Positions 18,817 through 29,115 of a stretch of 64,000 nt of DNA are shown piece after piece. The DNA comes from an uncultured Verrucomicrobiota bacterium. GTDB lineage: Bacteria > Verrucomicrobiota > Verrucomicrobiia > Verrucomicrobiales > Verrucomicrobiaceae. Under the pieces are notes generated by a model. That model saw only the letters and a list, made by a program, of their open reading frames with translations. It was not told the DNA's origin and ran no database searches. The DNA lies in contig CAILZI010000178.1 in the NCBI GenBank assembly GCA_903838675.1, positions 21,296-85,295 on the forward strand, given 5' to 3'. The position numbers and the translations under genes were made by a program. The stretch's first letter is position 1. Each line of letters begins with the position of its first letter.

Positions 18817-21348
18817 CTAGCGCTTTTGCATTGCCTCCCGCAGGTTCTCCCAGGCTCGGCGATAGTCCTGCTTCAACGTGTATAATGTGGCGATTTCTTG
18901 GCGGACGTACACAGGGGCATTGGGGAACGCGGCTACTTTTTCCAGTGTGCGCAGCGCTCCGTCGAGGTCTCCCTGGGCCTTCTGTGCCTGGAATAAATCA
19001 ATGCCGCGTCTTGTATCGGTCGGATTGTAAAGCAAGGCACGCTCCAAGGCGGGGATGTCGGTGCTGGTGCCAGGTGAAGTTCGAATGACCGATGGGAGGT
19101 AGGGGATGGCTGTTTGACACGCACGCTGGAAATCGGAATTGCGAGCATAGTGTTCCGCAAGAATGCGCCAGCCGTCGTCCCGCCACTTGCGGTTGGTTTC
19201 CAGAGCAGTGATAAGAGCCTCTTGGTTGCCAAATTGATGCCAGATGCTGAAGAGATTTTCCCGATGCGAAGGATCCAAACCTCGGAGATCGGGTTGTTGG
19301 GCCAGAAGACTTTTCAAACAAAGGTCAAATTCATCCCTGGTCTGAACACTCCTAAGAAACTCGAATTTTAATTCCGAAGTTGTGGCCAGCGTCCAAAGCG
19401 GTTCACGCAGTTCGGGGTGCTGGTAGGAATAGCCAAGCATTGCACGATAATAACCAAAGTCTCCGGGGGCTGCCTCTGGATAGCGGCGAAGGAATTCGCG
19501 CCAACTCACGAATGCATACTGAGGGTCGAAATCGAGCCAATACAGCCCTTCAGTGAAGCAGGTCAAAGCGTAAGTGGGATCAAGCGCGCGGGAACGAGAA
19601 AAATCCAACAAAGCCTTCTCCTTTGGCTGGCCGAGACGGAGACGCAGACACGCTCTTTCGTAGTAGTAACGAAAATCCATCGGCACCATTTCAATGGCCT
19701 GATCCATAAGCGGCAGCGCGCCCGCAGGAGAGCCGGAATCAGCCAGTTTGCCTGCCCGGTTACGTAATGCTTCCGCCGCGCTTGTGCCGGGTAAAACCGG
19801 ATGCCCTAGCGCTATGGCCGTCCAGGCCGAGCCAAGTGCCAGCAGCATGACTCCACACAGACGGAAGGTCATTCGTAGTGGCATGCTGGCTGCGTTTGGA
19901 AGCCTGCGTGGCCGAATCGCAATTCCTGCCAGCAGGGCCATTAGGAGCGCATAACCGAGACCATGATTGGGCACATCACCCAGGCCGTGAATGACTCCAA
20001 TACTAAAAACGATGGCTGAGGCGTTGCGCAGACGACGATCCTGCATGCCTGATTTGCGTTTCTTTTTCTTGCCATACCAGGGGCCGGTAGACATGAAAAT
20101 CCAAATGAGCAACAAAATGGCTGGTAGAACTGTCAGCAACCCGCCTTCTGCCAGAAGCCAGAGCAAATCACTTTCAGGATGGAGGTAGCGTCGGATGTGC
20201 TCGGACATGCCGGACACTTGAGGAAAAACGGCATCGAAATTTCCCAGTCCGATGCCAATCCAAGGGTGATCAAGGGGCATCTTGAGGCTTTCCAAAAACA
20301 GGGAGCCACGACCGTTGTCTGAAGCAAATTGTGCAAGGCCACCTTCTGACAACCGCTTGGAAACGTTCCCACCGGACATGATAAGCAAAGTCGAGATGAT
20401 GAAAACCAATGCTGTTGAGACCGCCAGTTTTTGAAGGAAACCACGCCGCATGGCAATGGTGCCAAACCAGGCGGTCATGCCAAAAAACAGCAGGAGCAGG
20501 CCTGCACGAGAACTGTTCATGAATATGCAGATGACAGGCGGTATAAACCCCAGCAAACAAGGGATCCATATACGCGATTTGCGTCGATGCGCATCAAAGC
20601 CGGTCGCAGCACAGAGTACGCAAGTCATAGCAGCGATGCTGCTGATATGATTGCGATTGGCAAAGGGGCCGAATGCATTGCCCCATTCCTTGGGGTTGCG
20701 CGGCCACCAAGGGATGGTGATTGACTTGGTTCCCTCAAAGATTGACAGCACGCAAATCAGGATTCCGCCAAAGGTGACGATGTGGATCATCGCCCGACGT
20801 TGGTGGTCTGAAAATCCCCGGGTAAGACACCATCCGAGCCAGGCACAGCAGGCGGCAAAAAATAACCATGCCTCCATTGTTACGGATGATTGGGGGGTCA
20901 GGCTTTTGGACAGGTGGATGTCCCAGTCTTGGACCAAGGCTGTTTGCCAGGCTGGAGGATGAAACAACCAACTGGATGGCAGAAACGAGAGCAGCGGAGC
21001 CAGTATGGCACCCAGCAGACCCAGCAAAGCTACTGGCGGGAGTTTGCGCTTGGGCGCAAAGAAGATCAGCAGGAGGGCCAGCAAGATGGTGATCAGCCCT
21101 TTAGACCATGTTTCGCGGCCAGCACCGAAAATGCAGGCAACTATGGGCAGTGCTGCAAAGACATATCCCTGCCATGCAGGCCCTGGGACATCATAGCTGC
21201 CCGCCTGAGCCTTGGTGCCGTCGTCTTCAAAGTCGTCTTCCTGTGCGTCATCCGTCCGAAGAGGCGATTCCGTCTCATCAGCTTCATCCTCAGCAAGGAG
21301 TGGAAGCTTTTTCACGGCCTCTTCAAACTGGTCTGACTTGTTTTTCAT
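18817..21348 (-). CDS. O-antigen ligase family protein with C-terminal TPR-like region
   Basis: Multi-TM Wzy_C-like region (NRNHISSIAAM, HNSRAG-like NSSRAGLLL, HPESDLLWLLAEGG) plus tetratricopeptide-like C-terminus. Confidence 0.8.
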   Translation of the reverse strand: MKNKSDQFEEAVKKLPLLAEDEADETESPLRTDDAQEDDFEDDGTKAQAGSYDVPGPAWQGYVFAALPIVACIFGAGRETWSKGLITILLALLLIFFAPKRKLPPVALLGLLGAILAPLLSFLPSSWLFHPPAWQTALVQDWDIHLSKSLTPQSSVTMEAWLFFAACCAWLGWCLTRGFSDHQRRAMIHIVTFGGILICVLSIFEGTKSITIPWWPRNPKEWGNAFGPFANRNHISSIAAMTCVLCAATGFDAHRRKSRIWIPCLLGFIPPVICIFMNSSRAGLLLLFFGMTAWFGTIAMRRGFLQKLAVSTALVFIISTLLIMSGGNVSKRLSEGGLAQFASDNGRGSLFLESLKMPLDHPWIGIGLGNFDAVFPQVSGMSEHIRRYLHPESDLLWLLAEGGLLTVLPAILLLIWIFMSTGPWYGKKKKRKSGMQDRRLRNASAIVFSIGVIHGLGDVPNHGLGYALLMALLAGIAIRPRRLPNAASMPLRMTFRLCGVMLLALGSAWTAIALGHPVLPGTSAAEALRNRAGKLADSGSPAGALPLMDQAIEMVPMDFRYYYERACLRLRLGQPKEKALLDFSRSRALDPTYALTCFTEGLYWLDFDPQYAFVSWREFLRRYPEAAPGDFGYYRAMLGYSYQHPELREPLWTLATTSELKFEFLRSVQTRDEFDLCLKSLLAQQPDLRGLDPSHRENLFSIWHQFGNQEALITALETNRKWRDDGWRILAEHYARNSDFQRACQTAIPYLPSVIRTSPGTSTDIPALERALLYNPTDTRRGIDLFQAQKAQGDLDGALRTLEKVAAFPNAPVYVRQEIATLYTLKQDYRRAWENLREAMQKR

Positions 21349-22820
21349 GCCGTGGTTGGGAGCGGAATATGGGGAGGAGTTGCTGCAGATTCGATTTCAG
21401 GGCTGGACGGCAGAGCCTTCCATTTTTCCAGACAGCGTTCGAGCGCAGGAACCAGCACATCAAGTCGGAGATGCCATTCACTGAGCTCAGTGTCATCTTT
21501 TGGGCGGTGTATTGTGAAATTTCTGCCGCCCCCCAAGACTAATACTTCTGGCTGGCTGCCGTTCTGGGCGTTCATGCTCAACCCCATGCGTTCCAGGCCA
21601 TGCTGAAACATGGAGGCAAAGCTTTGCAGATCCGCGCAGCGCTCCACCTCAAAATCCAATACTCGACCATAGGCCCGAAAAAATTCCCGCTGTCTGCGGC
21701 GCTCCATCGTGTCGCTGATTTGGGTGCGGAAATTGGACCAGCTTCGGATATATCCAAGATAGCGGGCTGTGCCCAATGCCAGCAAAAATAACAATGCTCC
21801 AATCATTGGCAGAGCAATTCCTTTGGTCATCAGGATGCTCACCCCCACCAAGCTCAGGGCCAGACAGACGGCATACATTGCTGCAAGTGCCCCCCCCTTG
21901 CTGTAACCAAGCAGAATCAACCGATGATGGATGTGTTCAGCATCCGCGTTGAAGATGGAAACTCCCCGGATGGCTCTGCGGATGATGGCAAACAGGGTGT
22001 CCAAAATTGGCACGCCCAAGGCTATGATGACAACCAGCAATGCGCCAATGATTGAACCTTTGTTCGATGTGAACAGTGACACGGAAGCGATGAAAAAACC
22101 GATCAAATAAGCTCCTCCATCACCTAGAAAAATCCTGGCTGGTGGGAGATTAAAGATCAGGAAACCCGCAAGTGCGCCCGCCATTGCCAGTGAGACCACC
22201 AGCACGTCGGGCTGGCGGCTGTAATAGCCGAGGAACGCAAGGGTAAGGCTCAGGAACAGACCGAAACCGCCAGCCAGCCCATCCATGCCATCAATCAGGT
22301 TGACGATGTTGGGAATGCTCACCAGCCAGATCAAGGTCAGCGGCAGACTCCACCAACCCAATGACACAGAGCCCTCCCCGAAAGGGTTGCTGAGAATGTC
22401 AATCGACACCCCCAGAGAATACAATATTAAAGCCGTGCCAATTTGGCCCACCAACTTCACCCTGGCACCCAAGGGTTTAAGATCATCCACGAAGCCCACG
22501 CTGAATATCAGCGCATTGCAGACCGCTATAGGCAGCCAGCGCGTCCAGCCTAGTCCGCCAATGTAACCTGCAACCAGCGAGGCCAGACCTACGGCCAGGA
22601 AAATAGGGGCACCACCAAGTCTTGAAATCGCTTTTTCATGCAGTTTTCGCCGCGTATCCGGTTCATCCAGGCCGATTCGCCCACCGCGCTGCAGTATCCA
22701 CCAAGTCCCAATCGCGGCCACCAGCAGGGCACCGCCAAAATAACAAGCCATTTCCAACCAGGTGACGTGCCTCGGAGCCCACGGGCCCATGGAGGTGTCT
22801 TGGATGGCTGGATCAAACAT
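21345..22820 (-). CDS. MraY/WecA-like undecaprenyl-phosphate glycosylphosphotransferase
   Basis: GFVDDLK, NLIDGMDGLAGG, FLGDGGAYLIGF, HIHHRLILLGYS motifs; 4-nt overlap with next gene. Confidence 0.9.
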   Translation of the reverse strand: MFDPAIQDTSMGPWAPRHVTWLEMACYFGGALLVAAIGTWWILQRGGRIGLDEPDTRRKLHEKAISRLGGAPIFLAVGLASLVAGYIGGLGWTRWLPIAVCNALIFSVGFVDDLKPLGARVKLVGQIGTALILYSLGVSIDILSNPFGEGSVSLGWWSLPLTLIWLVSIPNIVNLIDGMDGLAGGFGLFLSLTLAFLGYYSRQPDVLVVSLAMAGALAGFLIFNLPPARIFLGDGGAYLIGFFIASVSLFTSNKGSIIGALLVVIIALGVPILDTLFAIIRRAIRGVSIFNADAEHIHHRLILLGYSKGGALAAMYAVCLALSLVGVSILMTKGIALPMIGALLFLLALGTARYLGYIRSWSNFRTQISDTMERRRQREFFRAYGRVLDFEVERCADLQSFASMFQHGLERMGLSMNAQNGSQPEVLVLGGGRNFTIHRPKDDTELSEWHLRLDVLVPALERCLEKWKALPSSPEIESAATPPHIPLPTTA

Positions 22821-22964
22821 GTTTAACTAGGGAAATTTGGTTGGTAAGTGGACAAGCATAAGCGTTGCATATTGAAGGATCAAGACTTCAGCGTTGAAGA
22901 AGTCTTTTGTTGCAACTTCCCGGAACGCTTCTTGAACTTTTGCAGCGCCCCCCCACCATCGCCA

Positions 22965-24311
22965 ATGCTCAACGACACCATCGCCGCCATTTCTACCGCC
23001 TTGGGAGAGGCTGCGATCAGTGTTGTGCGCGTTTCCGGCCCGCGGGCGCTGCAAATCGCCTCACGGGTCGCCAGGTTGCCGTTGAATGTTACACCACGAA
23101 GGGCGCAACTTGTTACCATGGTCGATGCGGACGGAGCCGCACTCGATCAGGGTCTGCTGCTTTATTTCAATAGCCCGGCGAGCTATACCGGTGAGGATGT
23201 CATCGAATTCCACGGTCACGGCGGCGTTCTCGTCACTCAGCGTGTTCTGGATCGTTGGCTTGCCTGTGGGGCGCGTGCCGCTGAACCGGGTGAATTCACC
23301 CAGCGTGCCTTTTTGAATGGCAAAATGGACCTCACGCAGGCTGAGGCCGTGATGGATTTGATTCATGCCCAAAGCACGCTAGCCCTTCGTGCCGCCAATG
23401 AGCAACTCGGCGGTGCCATCGGTCGCGAAGCTGCTGCTATGCAGCAGGAGATCATCCCTGTGCTCGCCCATATAGAGGCTTATATCGATTTTCCCGAAGA
23501 AGACATATCGCCGGAAACTGGGGCTGATCTCCTTCGCCGCATCGACGTCGTGCTCGGGCGTGCGCAAAAACTCATAGCGACCTCCGAACAGGGCCGCATC
23601 CTGCGTCATGGTGCCCGGACGGTCATCTCGGGCGCTCCTAACGTTGGTAAAAGCAGCCTTCTCAATGTCCTGCTGGGATTCGAGCGTGCCATTGTTAGTC
23701 CCACCGCTGGCACCACCCGCGACACCATTGAAGAAATCATTCAAGTCCATGGAATCCCTCTGCGTCTCATCGATACCGCTGGTTTGCGTGAACCGGGCGA
23801 CGACATCGAACGCGTTGGCATTCAGCGTACTGAGCGCGAACTGGATCGCGCAGATCTCGTTATCGAAGTCGTCGATGCCAGCCAACCGCAATGCCCAAGT
23901 CAACGGCTTCAACTTCCGGCCGAACTTGCCCGCCGCAGGATCCTTATTCTCAACAAAAGCGATCTTGGAATGCATGCTGATTGGAGCGGCGTTCAAGGTG
24001 CAATCCCGCTTTCCTGCCTTAATGGTGAAGGCATCGAACCGCTAAGCGATGCCATTCGCGATGTCATTGCCACCGCTGGACCGCTCGCTGCGGATCATCC
24101 CATTGCCATCAATGCACGGCACAAGGCCGCTTTCGAACGCTGTGCCGAGCGTCTCCGGGCCGCCAGAGCGGCCTTGGATCATAATGAGGCTCCTGAATTC
24201 ATCGCGCTTGAAATTCGAGACGCTCTCCTGGCTCTTGGCGACGTCATCGGCCAGGTCGATGTCGAGCGCATCCTTGATGTCATCTTCTCCACCTTCTGCA
24301 TAGGAAAGTGA
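22965..24311 (+). CDS. mnmE: tRNA uridine-5-carboxymethylaminomethyl modification GTPase MnmE
   Basis: GAPNVGKSSLLN, TPTAGTTRDTIEE, DTAG, NKSD and C-terminal FCIGK; start trimmed. Confidence 0.95.
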   Translation: MLNDTIAAISTALGEAAISVVRVSGPRALQIASRVARLPLNVTPRRAQLVTMVDADGAALDQGLLLYFNSPASYTGEDVIEFHGHGGVLVTQRVLDRWLACGARAAEPGEFTQRAFLNGKMDLTQAEAVMDLIHAQSTLALRAANEQLGGAIGREAAAMQQEIIPVLAHIEAYIDFPEEDISPETGADLLRRIDVVLGRAQKLIATSEQGRILRHGARTVISGAPNVGKSSLLNVLLGFERAIVSPTAGTTRDTIEEIIQVHGIPLRLIDTAGLREPGDDIERVGIQRTERELDRADLVIEVVDASQPQCPSQRLQLPAELARRRILILNKSDLGMHADWSGVQGAIPLSCLNGEGIEPLSDAIRDVIATAGPLAADHPIAINARHKAAFERCAERLRAARAALDHNEAPEFIALEIRDALLALGDVIGQVDVERILDVIFSTFCIGK

Positions 24312-24338
24312 TTCTGGCACCGTTTGACTCCACCTACC

Positions 24339-25223
24339 ATGAACCGCCGCCATTTCTTCACCACCGCGCTCGCTGCTACCGCTGCTACGCGTCTCAGCGC
24401 TCAGTCCATCGACAAAGCCGCCGCTGATCCGGCCTACATCATCAAAAACCATGGAATCAAGCACTCAGTCATGGGCTGGTGCTTCAACCCCATGGACACG
24501 ATGGTTCTGGCCAAGCACGCCAAAGACATCGGCCTCGTCGGCATGGAAGGCATTGATCGTAAATACTACACCGATGTTAAGGCTCTTGGCCTGGACATCT
24601 CCCTTGCTGCGGGCCACGGTTTCACCAACGGGCCATGCAATCCCAAGTTCCGCGATGAAGTCATCTCCAAGCTCAATGATGCCATCGACGTGGCCGCCGC
24701 TGTCGGCTGCAAAAAGGTTATCACCTTTACCGGTATGAAATTTGAGGGCATGGACCGTGAGCAGGCCATCAAAGACTGTCTCGACACCTGGAAAGTCGTC
24801 CTTCCGCATGCCGAAAAGAAGGGCATCACCCTCGTGCTTGAGCACCTGAATTCACGCGACAACACCCACCCGATGAAAGGCCATCCCGGCTACTTTGGTG
24901 ATGATGTGGATTTTTGCGTAGATCTCGTCAAACAGATCGGCAGCCCCAACTTCAAGCTGCTCTTTGATATCTACCACGTCAGCATCATGAACGGCGACAT
25001 CATCCGCCGCATGCGCATTCACAAAGATTACATCGGCCACATCCATACCGCTGGCAATCCTGGTCGCTGCGAGCTCGACGAGCATCAAGAGATCAATTAT
25101 CCCGCTGTCATGCAGGCGCTGCTCGAAATCGGGTACCACGACTTCGTCGCGCACGAATTCATCCCGACTTGGGACGATCCGATTCTCGCGCTGCGGCATG
25201 CCGCGATGGTGTGTGATGTTTAA
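24339..25223 (+). CDS. Sugar phosphate isomerase/epimerase (hydroxypyruvate isomerase-like TIM barrel) with Tat-like leader
   Basis: MNRRHFFTTALAATAA leader; LVLEHLNSR, LFDIYHVSIMNGD, GHIHTAGNPGRCELD. Confidence 0.85.
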   Translation: MNRRHFFTTALAATAATRLSAQSIDKAAADPAYIIKNHGIKHSVMGWCFNPMDTMVLAKHAKDIGLVGMEGIDRKYYTDVKALGLDISLAAGHGFTNGPCNPKFRDEVISKLNDAIDVAAAVGCKKVITFTGMKFEGMDREQAIKDCLDTWKVVLPHAEKKGITLVLEHLNSRDNTHPMKGHPGYFGDDVDFCVDLVKQIGSPNFKLLFDIYHVSIMNGDIIRRMRIHKDYIGHIHTAGNPGRCELDEHQEINYPAVMQALLEIGYHDFVAHEFIPTWDDPILALRHAAMVCDV

Positions 25224-25269
25224 GCACTCTACAGCCTGGCTGAAAACTGCCAGATGAGAACAAACGAAA

Positions 25270-25299
25270 AACCCCGCCGAGGTGAGACCCGGCGGGGTT
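25270..25299. terminator. Bidirectional hairpin terminator
   Basis: AACCCCGCCG/CGGCGGGGTT stem between convergent genes, A- and T-rich flanks. Confidence 0.8.
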
Positions 25300-25321
25300 A
25301 AAATTATTCAAAGAGAGGGGA

Positions 25322-25510
25322 TCAGGCTTCGCCAGCGACCTTGCTGATCACCTGACGACCGCGGTAGTAACCGCAGGAAGGGCAGGCGACATGGCCGGGG
25401 ACGGAGGTGCCACATTCTGGGCAGCTCTTGAGGGTGGGCGCCTTCCAGCGGTTTGCGCCTTGACGCATGCGTTGGCGGCTCTTTGATTGTCTGCGCTTCG
25501 GATTGGCCAT
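25322..25510 (-). CDS. rpmF: 50S ribosomal protein L32
   Basis: MANPKRRQSKSRQRMRQGANRWK...CPECG...CPSCGYYRGR. Confidence 0.95.
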   Translation of the reverse strand: MANPKRRQSKSRQRMRQGANRWKAPTLKSCPECGTSVPGHVACPSCGYYRGRQVISKVAGEA

Positions 25511-25534
25511 GAGAGTATCGAGGTGGGGTCTGTT

Positions 25535-26014
25535 CTAGTTTAACTTGTTTAAAGCCTCCCATACACCCGGACCCGCACTTTGAGGCTCGTCGGGTGCTGT
25601 CTCCAGCACCGGTTCAAACCTGCCTTCGGCGGGACACTGACGAGGCTGGACATTGCCAGCTTCACAGCGTGGGTAGCTCGGAAGGGCGAGCAGAGTATCT
25701 TCCCGGATGGTATCCGTCAAGTTGATCGTGTCATCCTTTGCAATCTCGATTTCGGAAGTGTAGTCGGCAAGTTCGACGCGGTAGTCGAATCGTTCCATGC
25801 ATGCGCCGCATTCCAGGCTGAAAGTGGCATCCAGACTGCCGCTGATGAGCAGGTCCTTGCCGTCTCGCTCGACGTGCAGGTCGTATTTCAGAGGGGAAAC
25901 GGGCTGGATGGAGTCTTTGGCGTCGAGGGCAAAAAAAGCCGGGATTTCCTGCCCGATGATGTCCTTACCGCCTTCCGGCAGGGAGCGTAAATCAATAAAA
26001 AAGGGGCGATGCAT
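25535..26014 (-). CDS. DUF177 (YceD-like) protein
   Basis: CGACMERFDYRVE core and position directly upstream of rpmF. Confidence 0.8.
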   Translation of the reverse strand: MHRPFFIDLRSLPEGGKDIIGQEIPAFFALDAKDSIQPVSPLKYDLHVERDGKDLLISGSLDATFSLECGACMERFDYRVELADYTSEIEIAKDDTINLTDTIREDTLLALPSYPRCEAGNVQPRQCPAEGRFEPVLETAPDEPQSAGPGVWEALNKLN

Positions 26015-26033
26015 GTGGGGAATTGGTTAACAA

Positions 26034-26516
26034 TCAGGGAAGCTGAAGCTTGTTGCGGAGCGCATCCACGACATTGGGCGGGACGAATTGATCAATATGA
26101 CCGCCAAGGCGGCATATTTCCTTGACCAACCGGCTGCTGATGTAGGTGTATTCTTCGCGGGGCATGAGAAAGAGTGTTTCGAGATTAGGCTCTAATTTAC
26201 GATTCATGAGAGCAAGCTGGAACTCGAATTCAAAATCTGATACCGCCCGCAGGCCGCGGACGAGGGCACAGGCCTGATGTTTTCGGGCGAAATTCACCAG
26301 CAGGCCGTCAAATGGCATGACCTCGATACCGGGAATTTCGGCAGCTGCGTTGCGGATCAGTTCGACGCGCTCTTCGACGGTGAAAAGGCTCTGTTTGGCG
26401 TTGTCGCGGGCGACGGCAATGATGAGATTGTCAAAAATGCCCGCTGCACGCTGCAAGACGTCGAGATGGCCGTTGGTAATGGGGTCGAAGCTGCCCGGAT
26501 AGATCGCACGTCGCAT
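26034..26516 (-). CDS. coaD: Pantetheine-phosphate adenylyltransferase
   Basis: AIYPGSFDPITNGHLDVLQRA, ALVRGLRAVSDFEFE, YTYISSRLVKEI; start trimmed. Confidence 0.95.
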   Translation of the reverse strand: MRRAIYPGSFDPITNGHLDVLQRAAGIFDNLIIAVARDNAKQSLFTVEERVELIRNAAAEIPGIEVMPFDGLLVNFARKHQACALVRGLRAVSDFEFEFQLALMNRKLEPNLETLFLMPREEYTYISSRLVKEICRLGGHIDQFVPPNVVDALRNKLQLP

Positions 26517-26568
26517 GAGGGTATGGGCCTGAGTGTAGCGGCTTGGGGGGCGCGTGAAAAGAAAAAGC

Positions 26569-26940
26569 TCACGCGAGCAGCACCTGTGCCATGGCCAGGT
26601 CACGTGTGTGCGTGAGGCTGACGAGGCAAGTGGCGTCACCGGCGTGCTGTCTTGCAGCGCCGTGCAGGAGTATGGAAGGTTTGCCGTTGGCAGCACGAAC
26701 GACTTCGATGTCGGTCCAATTCACGCCTTCCGCCCAGATGCCGGTGCCAAGTGCTTTGGCCACAGCTTCTTTGGCGGCAAAACGTGCGGCATAGTTCATC
26801 GCGGGTTCGGCGCAGGCATCGCAGTAGGCGATTTCGCCAGCCGTGAAGGTTCGTTCTTTGAAGCGCTGGCCGTGCCTCTCCAGCATCTCGCGGATGCGCG
26901 AAACTTCCACGAGATCTAGGCCGATGCCGGTGGCTTTCAT
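26569..26940 (-). CDS. acpS: Holo-ACP synthase
   Basis: GIGLDLVEVSRI, RFAAKEAVAKALGTGI. Confidence 0.95.
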   Translation of the reverse strand: MKATGIGLDLVEVSRIREMLERHGQRFKERTFTAGEIAYCDACAEPAMNYAARFAAKEAVAKALGTGIWAEGVNWTDIEVVRAANGKPSILLHGAARQHAGDATCLVSLTHTRDLAMAQVLLA

Positions 26941-26946
26941 TGGGGA

Positions 26947-27702
26947 TCAATTGCGATAGCTCGCCATGACGGCGAGCATCTCACGCACCGCGCCATGAAG
27001 GCCGATGAAGACGGCGCGTGAAATAAGGTGATGGCCGATGTTCAGTTCCGCCAAGTGTGGCACGGGCCAAAGGGAGGGGAGATTTTTTGTTGTGAGTCCG
27101 TGACCGGCATTGATCTGCAGGCCGAGGGCATGGCCCAGTTCTGCCGCGGCGCAGAGGCGCTCGACTTCGGCTGCTCGTTCTGCTCCGGTGCTATTTGCAA
27201 AGGTGCCTGTGTGAAGTTCGATCATGGCCGCACCAATCTCGGCACTTGCGCGCACCTGTTCGAGATCGGGATCAATAAACATGCTGACGCGGGTGCCGTT
27301 ATCGCTAAGTGCCTTCACTGTTAGGCGCAGCGCATCAAGCTGTCCGGTCACATCTAGGCCTCCCTCCGTCGTGACCTCCTCGCGGTTTTCCGGCACCATG
27401 CAGACGAAGTCGGGGCGCACTTTGAGTGCAATGTCCAAAATTTCCCGGGTGTTGCCCATTTCCAGATTCAGCTTTGTGCCGATGTTTTTGCGGAGCAAAT
27501 ACACGTCCGCGTCCTGAATGTGGCGGCGGTCAGCCCGCAAATGCACGGTAATTGAATCAGCACCTGCCCCCTCCGCCGCCAAGGCGGCTGCAAGTGCTGA
27601 AGGCTCCGCATGAGGGGATTCTGGCATGCTTCGGTAGCGTGCCTGACGCAGGGTCACGACATGGTCGATGTTAACTCCAAGGAGCAGGTTGGTTTGGGGC
27701 AT
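26947..27702 (-). CDS. pdxJ: Pyridoxine 5'-phosphate synthase
   Basis: LLGVNIDHVVTLRQARY, HLRADRRHIQDADV, NAGHGL, NIGHHLISRAVFIGL. Confidence 0.95.
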   Translation of the reverse strand: MPQTNLLLGVNIDHVVTLRQARYRSMPESPHAEPSALAAALAAEGAGADSITVHLRADRRHIQDADVYLLRKNIGTKLNLEMGNTREILDIALKVRPDFVCMVPENREEVTTEGGLDVTGQLDALRLTVKALSDNGTRVSMFIDPDLEQVRASAEIGAAMIELHTGTFANSTGAERAAEVERLCAAAELGHALGLQINAGHGLTTKNLPSLWPVPHLAELNIGHHLISRAVFIGLHGAVREMLAVMASYRN

Positions 27703-27861
27703 GAGCGCTATGTAGCGCATGCCCTTCCAGCCGCAAGTTTCCGGTCCATGAGTCTTTTGACGCAAAGTTGACAGGAAAATGTAACTGCAGTCCCAAGAAA
27801 ATGAAGTACTCAATCGCTGTATCATGCGATGGCGCGTGAGCATTTACCTATCAATACTCCC

Positions 27862-28782
27862 ATGAAATCTTTATTTTATACAATCCTCATCATTGGCGGC
27901 GCATTTCTTGCATATGACTACTTTGGGGCTCCTCCCGGCAAGAAATTGGTCTTCAAAAGTCTCAACCTGCCAGTGAAGCCCAAGGTTTTGACGGTGAAAG
28001 CTGCTGAAGAGGAAAAACCTGTTGTAATGGAATCGCCCGCCGCGCCTGTGAAACCTGTTGCGGTCGAAAAGCCGGTGGAGAAGCCAGTAGAAAAGGCTCC
28101 TGTGCCAACGACTGCACCGGCCTCATCAGGACCAAAGTTTGAACCCATTGAAGCGTTGACCGGCAACTGGTTGAAGATTCCGGCGTCCGCCTTTCCACGT
28201 GAAGTTAAATTGCTGCAGGACGCCATGTTCAAGATGAGTGTGGGCTCGAGCAAGATTGCCGCCGGCAGCAATGCCTATGCCCTAGCTGCAGCTAACGGGG
28301 TGCTCACCTTGGCGCCCAGCGCCTCCTCACCAGCGCGTGCGCAGCTTCCAATTGACGGCACAGACTTGAAGGCTCAGCTCAACGTATCCTACGAAAAGTG
28401 GAAGATCACACGTGCGGAAGAGCTCAAGGCCATTGCTGCGAAAAAGCAACTGACTCAGCCTGCTGCATCGGCGGCTGAAGCCGCACCTTCTAGCAGCGAG
28501 GTGGATTCGGATGGCAAGCCCGTGCGAGATTCCACCAACGGCTACCCACTGCTGATTGCCAGCATGAAACGCGGCCAAATCACCGAGATCAAGCCCGAAA
28601 ACATCACCAACTGGCAGGATCCTCAGTCAACTGTGATTCAAGGGAAGCCAGGCTGGGCAGTCAAAGTGGGCTGCAATGTGAAGACCGTCTTTGGAATGCA
28701 ACCAACCGAAGCCCAGGCATTGGTGCTCAATGGCAGGGTCGTAGGCTGGTATTACACCGGCTCTGGCGAAGAAGTGCCGTGA
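27862..28782 (+). CDS. Hypothetical protein, N-terminal TM and Pro/Lys/Val-rich linker
   Basis: Long ORF with coding-like composition; KPVEKPVEKAPVPTTAP linker; no family recognised. Confidence 0.55.
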   Translation: MKSLFYTILIIGGAFLAYDYFGAPPGKKLVFKSLNLPVKPKVLTVKAAEEEKPVVMESPAAPVKPVAVEKPVEKPVEKAPVPTTAPASSGPKFEPIEALTGNWLKIPASAFPREVKLLQDAMFKMSVGSSKIAAGSNAYALAAANGVLTLAPSASSPARAQLPIDGTDLKAQLNVSYEKWKITRAEELKAIAAKKQLTQPAASAAEAAPSSSEVDSDGKPVRDSTNGYPLLIASMKRGQITEIKPENITNWQDPQSTVIQGKPGWAVKVGCNVKTVFGMQPTEAQALVLNGRVVGWYYTGSGEEVP

Positions 28783-28858
28783 TGATTTTTTTCATGCATG
28801 CAAGTTTCCGTTTGCCAGCACGAAGGGAGCGTTTACTATCGCGACCCCAAACGGCAAA

Positions 28859-28935
28859 GGAGCGGTAGTTCAGTTGGTTAGAACGCCAGCCTGTCACGTT
28901 GGAGGTCGCGGGTTCGAGCCCCGTCCGCTCCGCCA
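28859..28935 (+). tRNA. tRNA-Asp (GTC)
   Basis: GGAGCGG...CCGCTCC acceptor stem, anticodon loop CCTGTCACG, T-loop GGTTCGAGCC, encoded CCA. Confidence 0.95.
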
Positions 28936-28948
28936 GTTGGGTTATTCA

Positions 28949-28974
28949 GGCCGCCTTGCATATAGCAGGCGGCC
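28949..28974 (+). terminator. Hairpin terminator after tRNA-Asp
   Basis: GGCCGCC/GGCGGCC stem followed by TTCTTC. Confidence 0.65.
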
Positions 28975-29115
28975 TTCTTCCTGCCGTCAGGTCAATATTA
29001 TTGAGAGCGTGAGAAGAGGGCGGTGGAACTCAGCACCGCCGCCGCAGGTAAGGCGGACGTAATTGATGTTTGCAAGCCTCTGGTGACTTGCTGCAGGTTC
29101 CAGAGTGAAGGGGAT

